Source: an uncultured Oscillospiraceae bacterium
GTDB lineage: Bacteria; Bacillota; Clostridia; Oscillospirales; Oscillospiraceae
Direction: 5' to 3'
Length of the DNA: 45,823 nt
Assembly: GCA_900763675.1 (NCBI GenBank)
Contig: CAAFLE010000081.1
Location: forward strand, 1 to 45,823
Positions 16,068 to 23,093 of this stretch are shown piece after piece; position 1 is the first letter of the stretch; each line of letters opens with the position of its first letter. A program made the position numbers and the translations under genes. Under the pieces are notes generated by a model that saw nothing but the letters and a program-made list of their open reading frames with translations, did not search any database and was not told where the DNA came from.

Positions 16068-16095
16068 AGCATACAATGTTCTGGATATATTGAAA
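16068..16095 (-). promoter_or_regulatory. Predicted promoter of the ECF S gene
   Basis: On minus: TTTCAA (16095-16090), 16 bp, TATGCT (16073-16068). The same hexamer reads TTGAAA on plus and could be the -35 of the MocR gene, with TATAAT at 16116-16121 after a long 20-bp spacer. Confidence 0.45.
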
Positions 16096-16126
16096 TACCC
16101 AGAAAAGGAGAAAAATATAATACCAG

Positions 16127-17194
16127 ATGAAACGGGAAAATGAGCACAGTCCGGCGTATCTGCGCCTGTACGAACGGCTGCGCGGCGAGATAGTGTGCGG
16201 CGATTATCCGTTCGGGGCGCGGATGCCGTCCAAGCGGCAGCTTGCCGAGGAGGAGGGCGTGAGCGTCGTCACGGTGGAACACGCCTACGCGCTGCTGACG
16301 GACGAGGGGTATCTGGAGCCGCGGGAGAGGAGCGGGCATTACGTTCTCTTTCACGACGCCGACGGCTTTGTGCCGAGCGTCCCGGCAAAGCTGCCGAACG
16401 TCCCGGCGGGGGAGCGGGCGGATTTTCCGTTCTCGATCCTTTCGCGCACCATGCGCCGCGTCATCAGCGAATACGGCGAGCAGCTTCTGGAAAAAAGCCC
16501 GAACAACGGCTGCGACGCGCTGCGGCAGGCGATCTCGCGCTATCTTTCCCGCAGCCGCGGCGTCCGCGTAAAGCCGGAGCAGATCTTCATCGGCTCCGGC
16601 GCGGAATATCTCTACGGGCTGATCGTGCAGCTGCTGGGCGCGGCGCGGATCTATGCCGTGGAGGATCCGTCGTATGAAAAGATCGCGCTGGTCTACCGCT
16701 CGCACGGCGCGTCGCTGGAGCTGCTGCCGCTCGGCGCCGACGGCATTCGGAGCGACGCGCTTGCCGCGGCACGCGCCTCCGTGCTGCACATCACGCCGTA
16801 CCACAGCTTTCCAAGCAACGTGACCGCGTCGGCGGCAAAGCGGCGCGAATACATCCGTTGGGCGTCCGAGCCGGGACGGTACATCGTCGAGGACGACTTC
16901 TCCTCGGAATTTACCGCGTCCTCCAAGCCGGACGAGACGGTCTTTTCGCTTGCCGAGCGCGGGAACATTCTTTATCTCAACACGTTTTCCCAGACGGTCG
17001 CGCCGTCGCTCCGCATGGGGTATATGGTGCTGTCCGAGCCGCTTGCGGCGCAGTATGCCGAACGCATCGGCTTTTATTCCTGCACGGTGCCGCTCTTTGA
17101 GCAGCTCGTGCTGGCGGAGCTGATCGAAAGCGGCGACTATGAGCGCCACATCCGCCGCACCCGCCGCGCTCTCCGGCGCAGCGCGGAAAAATGA
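16127..17194 (+). CDS. MocR-type (GntR-aminotransferase) regulator lacking the PLP lysine
   Basis: A 355-residue protein with a GntR winged helix (residues about 10-75: LRGEIVCGDYPFGARMPSKRQLAEE, seen as ARMPSKRQLAEE and VSVVTVEHAYALL) joined to a fold-I aminotransferase domain. MocR proteins sense PLP or an amino acid bound to PLP and control nearby genes. Here the usual FSK that carries the PLP Schiff-base Lys is FSQ: Gln at residue 289, codon CAG at 16991-16993, within YLNTFSQTVAPSLRMGYM. The protein also stops about 100 residues short of the usual length, just after ERHIRRTRRALRR, and a terminator begins at the stop, so the missing end is not present in another frame. There is no ribosome site at normal distance (GGAG is 16 nt away); TATAAT lies 5 nt before ATG, suggesting a leaderless mRNA. 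It faces the ECF S gene, its probable target. Confidence 0.87.
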   Translation: MKRENEHSPAYLRLYERLRGEIVCGDYPFGARMPSKRQLAEEEGVSVVTVEHAYALLTDEGYLEPRERSGHYVLFHDADGFVPSVPAKLPNVPAGERADFPFSILSRTMRRVISEYGEQLLEKSPNNGCDALRQAISRYLSRSRGVRVKPEQIFIGSGAEYLYGLIVQLLGAARIYAVEDPSYEKIALVYRSHGASLELLPLGADGIRSDALAAARASVLHITPYHSFPSNVTASAAKRREYIRWASEPGRYIVEDDFSSEFTASSKPDETVFSLAERGNILYLNTFSQTVAPSLRMGYMVLSEPLAAQYAERIGFYSCTVPLFEQLVLAELIESGDYERHIRRTRRALRRSAEK

Positions 17195-17232
17195 AAGAGG
17201 TCTCCGGCTGCCCGGCAGCCGGAGACTCTTTA
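17194..17232. terminator. Shared terminator of the MocR and HAD genes
   Basis: GTCTCCGGCTGC pairs with GCAGCCGGAGAC around CCG, and the outer AAAGA/TCTTT extends it. The U-rich tail on plus is TCTTTAT. It begins at the MocR stop codon. Confidence 0.85.
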
Positions 17233-17236
17233 TAAC

Positions 17237-18034
17237 TTATTTCAGCAGATAGTTTTCCATCGCCCATGCCGCGCCGTCCAGATCGCAGACGGGCGCGATA
17301 ACGTCGGCGGCGGCCTTCACGTTGTCCGGGGCGTTTTCCATCGCAATGCCCAGCCCCGCCCAGCGCAGCATGGCGATGTCGTTTTCGCCGTCGCCGATGG
17401 CGATCGTTTCCTCCTGCGGTATGCCGAGAAGCGCGGCGGCGCGGGCAAGACCGGCGCCCTTGTTCACGCCGGGCGCGACGATCTCCAGCTGCCCGGCTCC
17501 AGAGGTAAAGCAGTCGAGCGGGCAGGGCGGCGCGGTGTGGAGCTTGCGGTTCGCCGCGGTGATCCGTGCGGCAAGACCGAGCAGCAAAATCTTGTAAACG
17601 CCGTTTCGTGCCACGTCCTCCGGCGATTCCATGCGCCGCGGCGTGCTGGACGAGCGCTCGGCGTAGATCTCTGTCGCAAGATTGACGCGGTCGGTGTAGA
17701 TGCCGCTGCGTGCGTAAACAATGGCGGCGCTCCCTCTCCGGCGGCACCAGCGCAGAAGCGTGAGCGCATTTTCGGCGTCCATGGTCGCCTCGGCAAGCAT
17801 TTCGCCGGTCGCGGAGCTTTGCACCGCCGCGCCGTTTCCGAGAATGAGCGGCACATCAGCGGGGAAGAGCGGCTTTGCGACCTCGGCGCTCTCGCCGAGC
17901 CGGCCGGAGGCGAGCGTAACATACTTTCCGGCGTCGAACACGGCGCGGATCGTGTCGCGTGTATGCGGCGACACCTTCCGGTCGGAGCGCGTGAGCGTCA
18001 GATCATAATCACAGGCGATCAGGGAATACGCCAT
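17237..18034 (-). CDS. Cof-type HAD family phosphatase
   Basis: A 265-residue cytoplasmic hydrolase of the HAD superfamily, subclass IIB, which dephosphorylates sugar phosphates or similar small metabolites. Motif I is CDYDLTL with the nucleophile and acid/base Asp at residues about 8 and 10, motif II is TLASGR, the motif III Lys is likely in the VNKGAGL segment, and motif IV is GDGENDIAML. The cap lies between about residues 85 and 195. Start 18034 (MAYSLIACDYD) has AAGGA on the minus strand; an upstream in-frame Met would add 18 atypical residues. It is monocistronic and convergent with the MocR gene. The substrate cannot be predicted. Confidence 0.92.
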   Translation of the reverse strand: MAYSLIACDYDLTLTRSDRKVSPHTRDTIRAVFDAGKYVTLASGRLGESAEVAKPLFPADVPLILGNGAAVQSSATGEMLAEATMDAENALTLLRWCRRRGSAAIVYARSGIYTDRVNLATEIYAERSSSTPRRMESPEDVARNGVYKILLLGLAARITAANRKLHTAPPCPLDCFTSGAGQLEIVAPGVNKGAGLARAAALLGIPQEETIAIGDGENDIAMLRWAGLGIAMENAPDNVKAAADVIAPVCDLDGAAWAMENYLLK

Positions 18035-18099
18035 GAGAACACATCCTTTCACCGCCGCAGTATAGCGGAGGAGAGCGGCAAATGTCAAGAGCGCAGGAA

Positions 18100-18128
18100 T
18101 TTACGAAAAGCGAAGAATGTGGTAGAAT
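18100..18128 (+). promoter_or_regulatory. Predicted promoter of the 98-residue protein
   Basis: TTTACG (18100-18105), 17 bp, TAGAAT (18123-18128), about 15 nt before AGGAGGA. Confidence 0.6.
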
Positions 18129-18156
18129 GGTGAAATCCCATACAGGAGGAACCGCT

Positions 18157-18453
18157 ATGATAAAACTGGAAATGGAGCTTTCCGATATTGATTACGAGGT
18201 GCTGGTAAAGGAGATCCTGCCCAAGGTCGCCGACCGGCTCAAGCAGAGCGGCAGCCCGCTTGCGCCGCTGCTCTCCGGCGGCATGGCGGCAAACGTACTG
18301 CTCCGCGCCTCGGACGGCGTGCGCGACCGCATGGCGGCGGAGATCCTCAACGCCGCAGCGCCCCGTCTGACCGGGACGCTCGAAAAGCTCGCCGCCGACA
18401 ACGGCATTCCCTGCCGTGTGAGCGGTCTGCACGCCAGCGCCGGAAAAAACTGA
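18157..18453 (+). CDS. Small cytoplasmic protein of unknown function
   Basis: A 98-residue protein with an acidic N-terminus (MIKLEMELSDIDYEVLVKEI) followed by an alanine-rich, probably all-helical body and a cysteine near residue 87 (IPCRVSG). No signal peptide or membrane helix. The ribosome site AGGAGGA (18144-18150) at 6 nt and a fitting promoter make it a real gene. It sits alone between the HAD phosphatase (divergent) and its own terminator. I do not recognise a family. Confidence 0.75.
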   Translation: MIKLEMELSDIDYEVLVKEILPKVADRLKQSGSPLAPLLSGGMAANVLLRASDGVRDRMAAEILNAAAPRLTGTLEKLAADNGIPCRVSGLHASAGKN

Positions 18454-18470
18454 AAGCTGCATGGAGCAGC

Positions 18471-18514
18471 GCCGGGACAGCCCGTCCATTTGAGACGGGC
18501 TGCCCCGGCGTTTC
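18471..18514 (+). terminator. Terminator of the 98-residue protein gene
   Basis: GCCGGG-A-CAGCCCGTC pairs with GACGGGCTG-C-CCCGGC around CATTTGA, then GTTTCT. Confidence 0.75.
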
Positions 18515-18518
18515 TGCA

Positions 18519-18552
18519 TAAAAAAATCCCCGGAGACCGAGGTCTCCGGGGA
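18519..18552 (-). terminator. Terminator of the NlpC/P60 gene
   Basis: On minus, CCCCGGAGACC pairs with GGTCTCCGGGG around a short loop and is followed by ATTTTTTTA. Confidence 0.9.
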
Positions 18553-18632
18553 GGGAGTGCTGTATCCGGATTCAGGTCCCGCCACTTTTGAGGGGCGTCG
18601 GACAAGAGCGGGGATAAGCGGGGGGAAGTGAG

Positions 18633-19790
18633 TTACACGATGCGGCGAGCCGCAACGAGACGCATACCGGCGGTGCTGCTGAGCGACTGGATGCTGACCA
18701 CCGCGCCGGAGTAAGGCGCGTGGATGAAGCTTCCGCCGCCGATGTAGAGCGCGGCGTGCCAGATGTTGTACACGCTGCTGCCGAAGAGCAGGATGTCGCC
18801 CGGCTGGAGGTCGTTGAGATCCACGTCCACGCCGTTGTAGTACATACTCTGCGCCACGCGGTTGAGCGAGTAGCCGTGCTGACCGTAGGAGTAGTAGACA
18901 AGACCGGAGCAGTCAAAACCGACGTCGGGAGACGTGCCGCCCCAGACATAGGGAACGCCGAGATACTGCATCGCGGTATCGACGATCGCCTGCGCGGCGG
19001 AAGCGTTGTGCGAGAAGCTGGGCGCGGCGGGCGTTTCCGGCTCGGTCGGAGTCTCAGCCGGGGTTTCCGGCTGCTGCGCGGGAGGCTCGATCGGCGTCAC
19101 CTCGGTGGTGGTGTTCTCGGTGGTGTCCGGGGTCTGCGGCTCGGAGTAGATCGTGCCGTCATTGCCGGACACGGTCGCGGCGGAGATGGTGTAGGTCTTG
19201 GAGGTGCCGTTGAGAACGACGTAGTCGCCGTAGATGTAGCCGGTGCTGCCGTTATACACGCATTCGTACCAGGAGCCGCACACGCCGTTGACGCGGATGG
19301 GCGTACCGGTTTCAAGCGTTTCGATCACGCTGCTGTAGGTGCTCGGACCGCTGCGGAAGCAGATGCCGGAGCCGAGAACCGTGGCGTTGCTGTCGCCGGT
19401 CGCCGGGGGCGCAACGTAGGTCTGCGAGGGGACCTCCTGCGCCGGAGCCTGTTCGGTCTCCTGCACCGGAGCCTTCTCCGGGACCGTCTCCACGTTCTCC
19501 GCGGACGGGATCTCGTTGAAGAGCAGATAGTAAGACGCCATGTAGCCGGTCTTGCCGTTATAGCTCACCTTGTACCAGCCGTAGCCGGCGTCGCCGAGGA
19601 CGTAGACCGTCGCACCCTGCGGGGCGGCGTCAATCACGTTGCTGTTGAAGCTGCCGCTGTCGCGGAGGTTGACCTCGCCCGGCGTTGCGATAAAGGCTTC
19701 GCCCGAAATGGCAAACGCGCTGCTCGAAAGCAGAGACGCCGCCAGAAGGAGCGTAACGATAGCGGAAAGCAGTTTCTTGCAGTTTTTCAT
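18633..19790 (-). CDS. Secreted SH3b-SH3b-NlpC/P60 peptidoglycan hydrolase
   Basis: A 385-residue wall hydrolase, probably a gamma-D-glutamyl-diamino acid endopeptidase. It has an N-terminal signal peptide ending near SSSAFA, two bacterial SH3 domains (GEVNLRDSGSFNSNVI and GSGICFRSGPSTYSSVI, each closing with GWYKVSYNGKTGYMASYY or SWYECVYNGSTGYIYGDY), a Pro/Thr/Glu-rich linker (PAQQPETPAETPTEPETPAA) and a C-terminal NlpC/P60 domain from about residue 265. The catalytic Cys is in FDCSGLVYYS and the His in HAALYIGGGSFIHAP. Start 19790 is favoured by spacing from GAGGT; ATG 19799 is in frame. It lies 40 bp after a small gene whose promoter carries a WalR-box-like repeat, consistent with WalRK control of wall hydrolases. 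Confidence 0.93.
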   Translation of the reverse strand: MKNCKKLLSAIVTLLLAASLLSSSAFAISGEAFIATPGEVNLRDSGSFNSNVIDAAPQGATVYVLGDAGYGWYKVSYNGKTGYMASYYLLFNEIPSAENVETVPEKAPVQETEQAPAQEVPSQTYVAPPATGDSNATVLGSGICFRSGPSTYSSVIETLETGTPIRVNGVCGSWYECVYNGSTGYIYGDYVVLNGTSKTYTISAATVSGNDGTIYSEPQTPDTTENTTTEVTPIEPPAQQPETPAETPTEPETPAAPSFSHNASAAQAIVDTAMQYLGVPYVWGGTSPDVGFDCSGLVYYSYGQHGYSLNRVAQSMYYNGVDVDLNDLQPGDILLFGSSVYNIWHAALYIGGGSFIHAPYSGAVVSIQSLSSTAGMRLVAARRIV

Positions 19791-19831
19791 GATCCCCATA
19801 CCTCATTTTCTCGGTGCGTTGACTTCGGAAC

Positions 19832-20149
19832 TCAGTCCTTGGTCAGCGCTCGTTCGAGCCAAACGCTCGCCACGTCCATGGCGGCGTACAGGCTGCCTTT
19901 TTCGGATTTCTTCACGATGCGGTCGCGGCTCTTGACCGTTGGGTCGGTGAGCTGCAGCTGGACGCCTACACGGGTGGCGACGTTCAGCTCGCCGACGTTT
20001 TCCGCGCCGACAGCCGGTGCGACCGGCTTCGTGTCCATGATCTGCATCATGATGATGTACTTGTCGGACATGCTGCCGTAATAAAGGATGTTGTCCTTGC
20101 GGCGGAGCGGATGTCCCTTGTACACCAGCGCATTCTTAGTGGATGCCAA
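19832..20149 (-). CDS. Conserved-looking small cytoplasmic protein, TTG start
   Basis: A 105-residue protein (MASTKNALVYKGHPLRRKDNILYYG start) without membrane segments; the middle DKYIIMMQIMDTKPVA is beta-like and the C-terminus is basic and helical. Family not recognised. The start is TTG at 20149, with a full GAGGTGAT ribosome site about 7 nt upstream; no ATG or GTG fits. It is the first gene of a unit with the NlpC/P60 hydrolase, 41 bp apart, and carries the predicted promoter and WalR-like box. A role in wall maintenance is suggested only by this linkage. Confidence 0.8.
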   Translation of the reverse strand: MASTKNALVYKGHPLRRKDNILYYGSMSDKYIIMMQIMDTKPVAPAVGAENVGELNVATRVGVQLQLTDPTVKSRDRIVKKSEKGSLYAAMDVASVWLERALTKD

Positions 20150-20167
20150 TTCAAATCACCTCAAATT

Positions 20168-20184
20168 TGTAACCAAAATGTAAC
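20168..20184 (+). promoter_or_regulatory. WalR-box-like direct repeat
   Basis: TGTAAC-N5-TGTAAC (20168-20173 and 20179-20184) matches the WalR (YycF) consensus TGTWAH-N5-TGTWAH exactly. It overlaps the -10 and start region of the minus-strand promoter for the 20149-18633 unit. Two further single half sites on minus (20224-20229 and 20297-20302) lie upstream of the promoter. Confidence 0.6.
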
Positions 20185-20205
20185 ACATTGTATCCCGCTT
20201 GTCAA
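20177..20205 (-). promoter_or_regulatory. Predicted promoter of the small protein-NlpC/P60 unit
   Basis: On minus: consensus TTGACA (20205-20200), 17 bp, TACATT (20182-20177). The start of transcription would fall near 20170, within the WalR-like box. Confidence 0.7.
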
Positions 20206-20384
20206 CAGAAATGCAGCTATTTTGTTACAACAGCACAACTGGCGACTGATTTTATTGGTATTATCCGTCAATATAACGTAAAACCGGCGCGAAAAAGTTA
20301 CAAAATATCACGCAGCGGGGATCGTGCTGCGGAGATATGCGCCGGAAAACGGTAACAAAAACGGAAAAAACCTCGGGCGGGGAA

Positions 20385-20420
20385 AACCGCAGCGCCGGTC
20401 GGAGGAGCGGCGCTGCGGCG
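20385..20420 (-). terminator. Probable terminator of the SPFH gene
   Basis: CCGCAGCGCCG (20387-20397) pairs with CGGCGCTGCGG (20408-20418). On minus it is followed by only TTTT and then C-rich sequence, so efficiency is uncertain. Confidence 0.6.
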
Positions 20421-20445
20421 GTGTTCGCGGGGAAAGGAGGGGCGT

Positions 20446-21339
20446 TTAATCGTCCTTTAAGGACTCGACGATGCCCTGTGCGAGACCGGCAAGACCCTGG
20501 ATCTCAGAGGGGATGATGATCTTGGTCGCCTTGCCGTCGGCGGCGGCGGTGAACGCTTCGAGCGCCCGCAGACGCAGCACGGGGTCGGAGGGAGCGACCT
20601 CGTTGAGCAGACGGAGACCGTCGGCGGTCGCCTTCTGTACGGCGAGAATGGCGGCTGCCTGACCCTCGGCTTCGAGAATCTGCTGCTGCTTTTTCGCGTC
20701 GGCGCGGAGAATGGCGGATTCCTTTTCGCCCTCGGCTTCGAGAATGGCGGCGCGTTTTTCGCCCTCGGCGCGGAGAATGGCTTCGCGGCGCTCGCGCTCC
20801 GCCTTCATCTGCTTTTCCATCGCGCTCTGAATTTCCCGCGGCGGGAGGATGTTCTTCAGCTCAACGCGGTTGACCTTGATGCCCCAAGGGTCGGTCGCCT
20901 CGTCGAGAATGACGCGCATTTTGCTGTTGATGATGTCGCGGCTCGTAAGGCACTGGTCCAGCTCAAGATCGCCGATGATGTTTCGCAGCGTCGTGGCGGA
21001 GAGCGTTTCGATGGCGACCATCGGCTGCTCGATGCCATAGGTATAGAGCTTCGGGTCGGTGATCTGGAAGTAGACGACGGTGTCGATCTGCATGGTGACG
21101 TTGTCCTTCGTGATCACGGGCTGGGGCGGGAAGTCGGCGACCTGCTCCTTGAGAGAGACGCGCCGCGCCACGCGCTCGATGAACGGCACCTTTACATGGA
21201 GACCCTTGCCCCATGTGGTGCTGTAAGCGCCGAGACGCTCGATGACGTACGCCTGCGCCTGCTGTACGACGCAGAGGTTCGTGATGATGATAATGAGTAC
21301 AAGGACGAGAAGAACGCCGAGTACGATCAAACCACCCAT
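20446..21339 (-). CDS. SPFH/Band 7 (stomatin/QmcA-like) membrane protein
   Basis: A 297-residue membrane scaffold protein. One N-terminal helix (GLIVLGVLLVLVLIIIITNL) anchors it. The SPFH domain follows (AYVIERLGAYSTTWGKGLHVKVPFIERV, seen as YVIERLGAYSTTW and GLHVKVPFIERV; QVADFPPQPVITKDNVTMQID). Then comes a long charged coiled coil with repeats of EAEGEKRAAIL type (about residues 180-230) and a C-terminal region. Such proteins form large rings or membrane microdomains and regulate membrane proteases or fluidity. It lies 34 bp after an NfeD gene in the same direction, the standard NfeD-SPFH pair. The start has AGGAGG at normal spacing. Confidence 0.94.
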   Translation of the reverse strand: MGGLIVLGVLLVLVLIIIITNLCVVQQAQAYVIERLGAYSTTWGKGLHVKVPFIERVARRVSLKEQVADFPPQPVITKDNVTMQIDTVVYFQITDPKLYTYGIEQPMVAIETLSATTLRNIIGDLELDQCLTSRDIINSKMRVILDEATDPWGIKVNRVELKNILPPREIQSAMEKQMKAERERREAILRAEGEKRAAILEAEGEKESAILRADAKKQQQILEAEGQAAAILAVQKATADGLRLLNEVAPSDPVLRLRALEAFTAAADGKATKIIIPSEIQGLAGLAQGIVESLKDD

Positions 21340-21373
21340 AGATGTATCCTCCTAATTTAAATATAGTATGAAA

Positions 21374-21823
21374 TTACTGCCCGGCTCGCTCCACGATGAG
21401 CTTAACGCCCTCGATGGCGCGGACGGTGACGCGCTCGCCGGGTTCGACGGTAACGGAATCGTCGGCGCTGCGTGCGCTCCAGACGACGCCGCCGAGCTGC
21501 ACGGCGCCCGTGGCGGCAAGGTTATCAATGCGTTCGGTGCATACGCCGGTGCGCCCGATGTTCCGATCGGCGTTCGTGGCGACGCTCCGGCTGTCCACGT
21601 ACCGCTTTACGAGCGGCCGCGTGAGGACGAGCGTGGCAACGGATACGACGACGAACCACACAATCTGCAGCCATACCGCCGCGCCGAGCGCCGCGCACAA
21701 AAGCGCGATGAGCGAGCCGAACACGAACCAGATGGACACCAGCCCCGCAGTCACGGCTTCCACGATGAGGAACACGACGAGAGCCACGACCCAGAAAACG
21801 ATCATTCCGGAAGGCGGAATCAC
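21374..21823 (-). CDS. NfeD family membrane protein
   Basis: A 149-residue partner of SPFH proteins, with three to four N-terminal membrane helices (MIVFWVVALVVFLIVEAVTAG onward) and a C-terminal OB-fold domain (GRTGVCTERIDNLAATGAVQLGGVVWSARS, seen as GAVQLGGVVWSARS, and GERVTVRAIEGVKLIVE). The short form lacks the ClpP-like protease domain of long NfeD proteins. I chose the GTG at 21823, 7 nt after GGGAGG; the in-frame ATG at 21805 lacks a ribosome site. The two genes should be co-transcribed. Confidence 0.9.
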   Translation of the reverse strand: MIPPSGMIVFWVVALVVFLIVEAVTAGLVSIWFVFGSLIALLCAALGAAVWLQIVWFVVVSVATLVLTRPLVKRYVDSRSVATNADRNIGRTGVCTERIDNLAATGAVQLGGVVWSARSADDSVTVEPGERVTVRAIEGVKLIVERAGQ

Positions 21824-21932
21824 GGCAAAACCCTCCCTTATTTTAAATTTGCTTCTATCATACCGTATTTTCGCCGCCGGGGCAATATAATTCTTACCAA
21901 AAATCACTCTTTAAATCGTGTAATCAGCCATC

Positions 21933-21961
21933 TTGCGTTTTCTGCTGCGGCGCGGTACAAT
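21933..21961 (+). promoter_or_regulatory. Predicted promoter of the yerC-like operon
   Basis: TTGCGT (21933-21938), 17 bp, TACAAT (21956-21961). Expected start of transcription is near 21968. Confidence 0.7.
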
Positions 21962-21968
21962 ACAGTTA

Positions 21969-21984
21969 TTAGCTAACAAGCTAA
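21969..21984. promoter_or_regulatory. Inverted repeat at the start of the yerC-like transcript
   Basis: TTAGCT-AACA-AGCTAA, a perfect 6-bp dyad with a 4-bp centre, directly after the predicted +1. Its AT-rich CTA/TAG character recalls trp-operator half sites. Since the first gene encodes a TrpR-like repressor, self-control is the simplest reading. Confidence 0.55.
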
Positions 21985-22013
21985 AATGAAAAAGGGTACA
22001 GGTAAAACGCTGT

Positions 22014-22322
22014 ATGAACAAACACATGAAAAAACCGCGCAACGAGGAGATGTACAAGGCGATTCTCACGCTCAACACGGTGGAAGAGCTGATGAAGTTC
22101 TTCGACGATCTCTGCACGGTATCCGAGCTTCAGGCGATGGAGCAGCGGTATCAGGTGGCGGTGCTTCTCAGCGAGGGCATGATCTATAACGATATTCTGG
22201 AAAAGACCGGCGCGTCGAGCGCGACCATCAGCCGCGTGAACCGTTCGCTGCAATACGGCGAGGACGGCTACAGCGTGGCGTTCCGCCGTCTGAAGGAACA
22301 AAAGGAAGCGGAGGAAAAATGA
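22014..22322 (+). CDS. YerC/YecD family TrpR-like DNA-binding protein
   Basis: A 102-residue all-helical protein of the Trp repressor superfamily: LYKAILTLNTVEEL-type N-terminus (here EEMYKAILTLNTVEELMKFFDDLCT, in parts MYKAILTLNTVEEL), LQAMEQRYQVAVLLSEGMIY and the helix-turn-helix DILEKTGASSATISRVNRSL. This is the YerC family, common in Firmicutes, whose ligand is not established. ATG 22014 has only a weak ACAGG upstream; ATG 22026 is an alternative that keeps the whole fold. A dyad lies at the predicted transcription start. Its stop overlaps the next start (ATGA), coupling it to a methyltransferase. Confidence 0.92.
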   Translation: MNKHMKKPRNEEMYKAILTLNTVEELMKFFDDLCTVSELQAMEQRYQVAVLLSEGMIYNDILEKTGASSATISRVNRSLQYGEDGYSVAFRRLKEQKEAEEK

Positions 22323-23059
22323 GCCAGTGCTATGGACCTCTCGCAGCGCGGTATGACGCGCTGACCGGAGACGTGCCGTATGACGGGCTGGAAACATGGT
22401 ATGAAACGGCCTTTGCCCACAGCGGCAGGGTCGTTCGTACCGTTCTTGATCTCTGCTGCGGCACGGGAACGCTCTCGCTGCTGCTCGCCGAGCGCGGATA
22501 CGAGATGATCTGCGTGGACGCTTCGGCGGAAATGCTCTCGGTGTTCCAGCAGAAGCTCTGTGAGCTTCCGGAGAGCGTCGTTGCGCCGATGCTTCTCTGC
22601 CAGCGGGCGGAGGAGCTGGATCTTTATGACACCGTGGATGCCGCCGTCTGCTCGCTCGACGGCGTGAACTACATGAAGCCCGACACGCTGCCGGAGGTGT
22701 TCCGGCGGCTGCATCTGTTCCTCTCGCCGGGCGGCACGCTCTGCTTTGACTTCCTCTCGCCGGGGCATATGCGCTCGCTGGACGGGCAGTGCTTCGTGGA
22801 CGAGGAGGACGACACGCTCTGTCTCTGGCGTTCGGAGGTCGTGGAAAACGAGCTGCGCTACGGTATGGACATTTTCCGCCGGACAAAAGGGACGCTCTAC
22901 CGCCGCGAGCAGGAGGAGCATACGGAATACATCTACACGCCCGAGACGCTGGAAAAGCACCTCGTCGGGGCGGGCTTCGGGAACATCCGCCTTTTCACGG
23001 ACGGACCGCAGCACGAGCAGGGGCGGCTGTTCTTCACCGCTGAGTGCGTGAAGGAGTAG
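22319..23059 (+). CDS. Class I SAM-dependent methyltransferase
   Basis: A 246-residue cytoplasmic methyltransferase. Motif I is VLDLCCGTGTLSL (about residues 42-54), the acidic end of strand 2 is ICVDASAEML, and motif II/III lies in AAVCSLDGVNYM and GGTLCFDFLSP. The substrate is not evident; the layout resembles small-molecule or protein methyltransferases of the Methyltransf_25 kind. The ATG overlaps the yerC-like stop by 4 bp, with GGAGG just before it. The next gene hslO starts 34 bp later with its own AAGGAG. Confidence 0.9.
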   Translation: MSQCYGPLAARYDALTGDVPYDGLETWYETAFAHSGRVVRTVLDLCCGTGTLSLLLAERGYEMICVDASAEMLSVFQQKLCELPESVVAPMLLCQRAEELDLYDTVDAAVCSLDGVNYMKPDTLPEVFRRLHLFLSPGGTLCFDFLSPGHMRSLDGQCFVDEEDDTLCLWRSEVVENELRYGMDIFRRTKGTLYRREQEEHTEYIYTPETLEKHLVGAGFGNIRLFTDGPQHEQGRLFFTAECVKE

Positions 23060-23093
23060 CTCCTGCACAACATTTTCCAAGGAGAAAAACATC

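Noticed and set aside
15506..17149. One 547-codon minus frame joining the ECF S gene to sequence opposite the MocR gene
   Set aside because: The real S component starts at 16033 with GAGGAG; the upstream part is antisense shadow of the MocR gene.
17195..17300. Frameshifted remainder of the MocR C-terminus
   Set aside because: The terminator starts at the stop codon and the convergent HAD gene ends just after it, so no room remains for the missing residues.
18527..18551. Dyad read as a regulatory operator
   Set aside because: It has a seven-base A run that becomes a T tail on minus, right after the hydrolase gene, so a terminator explains it.
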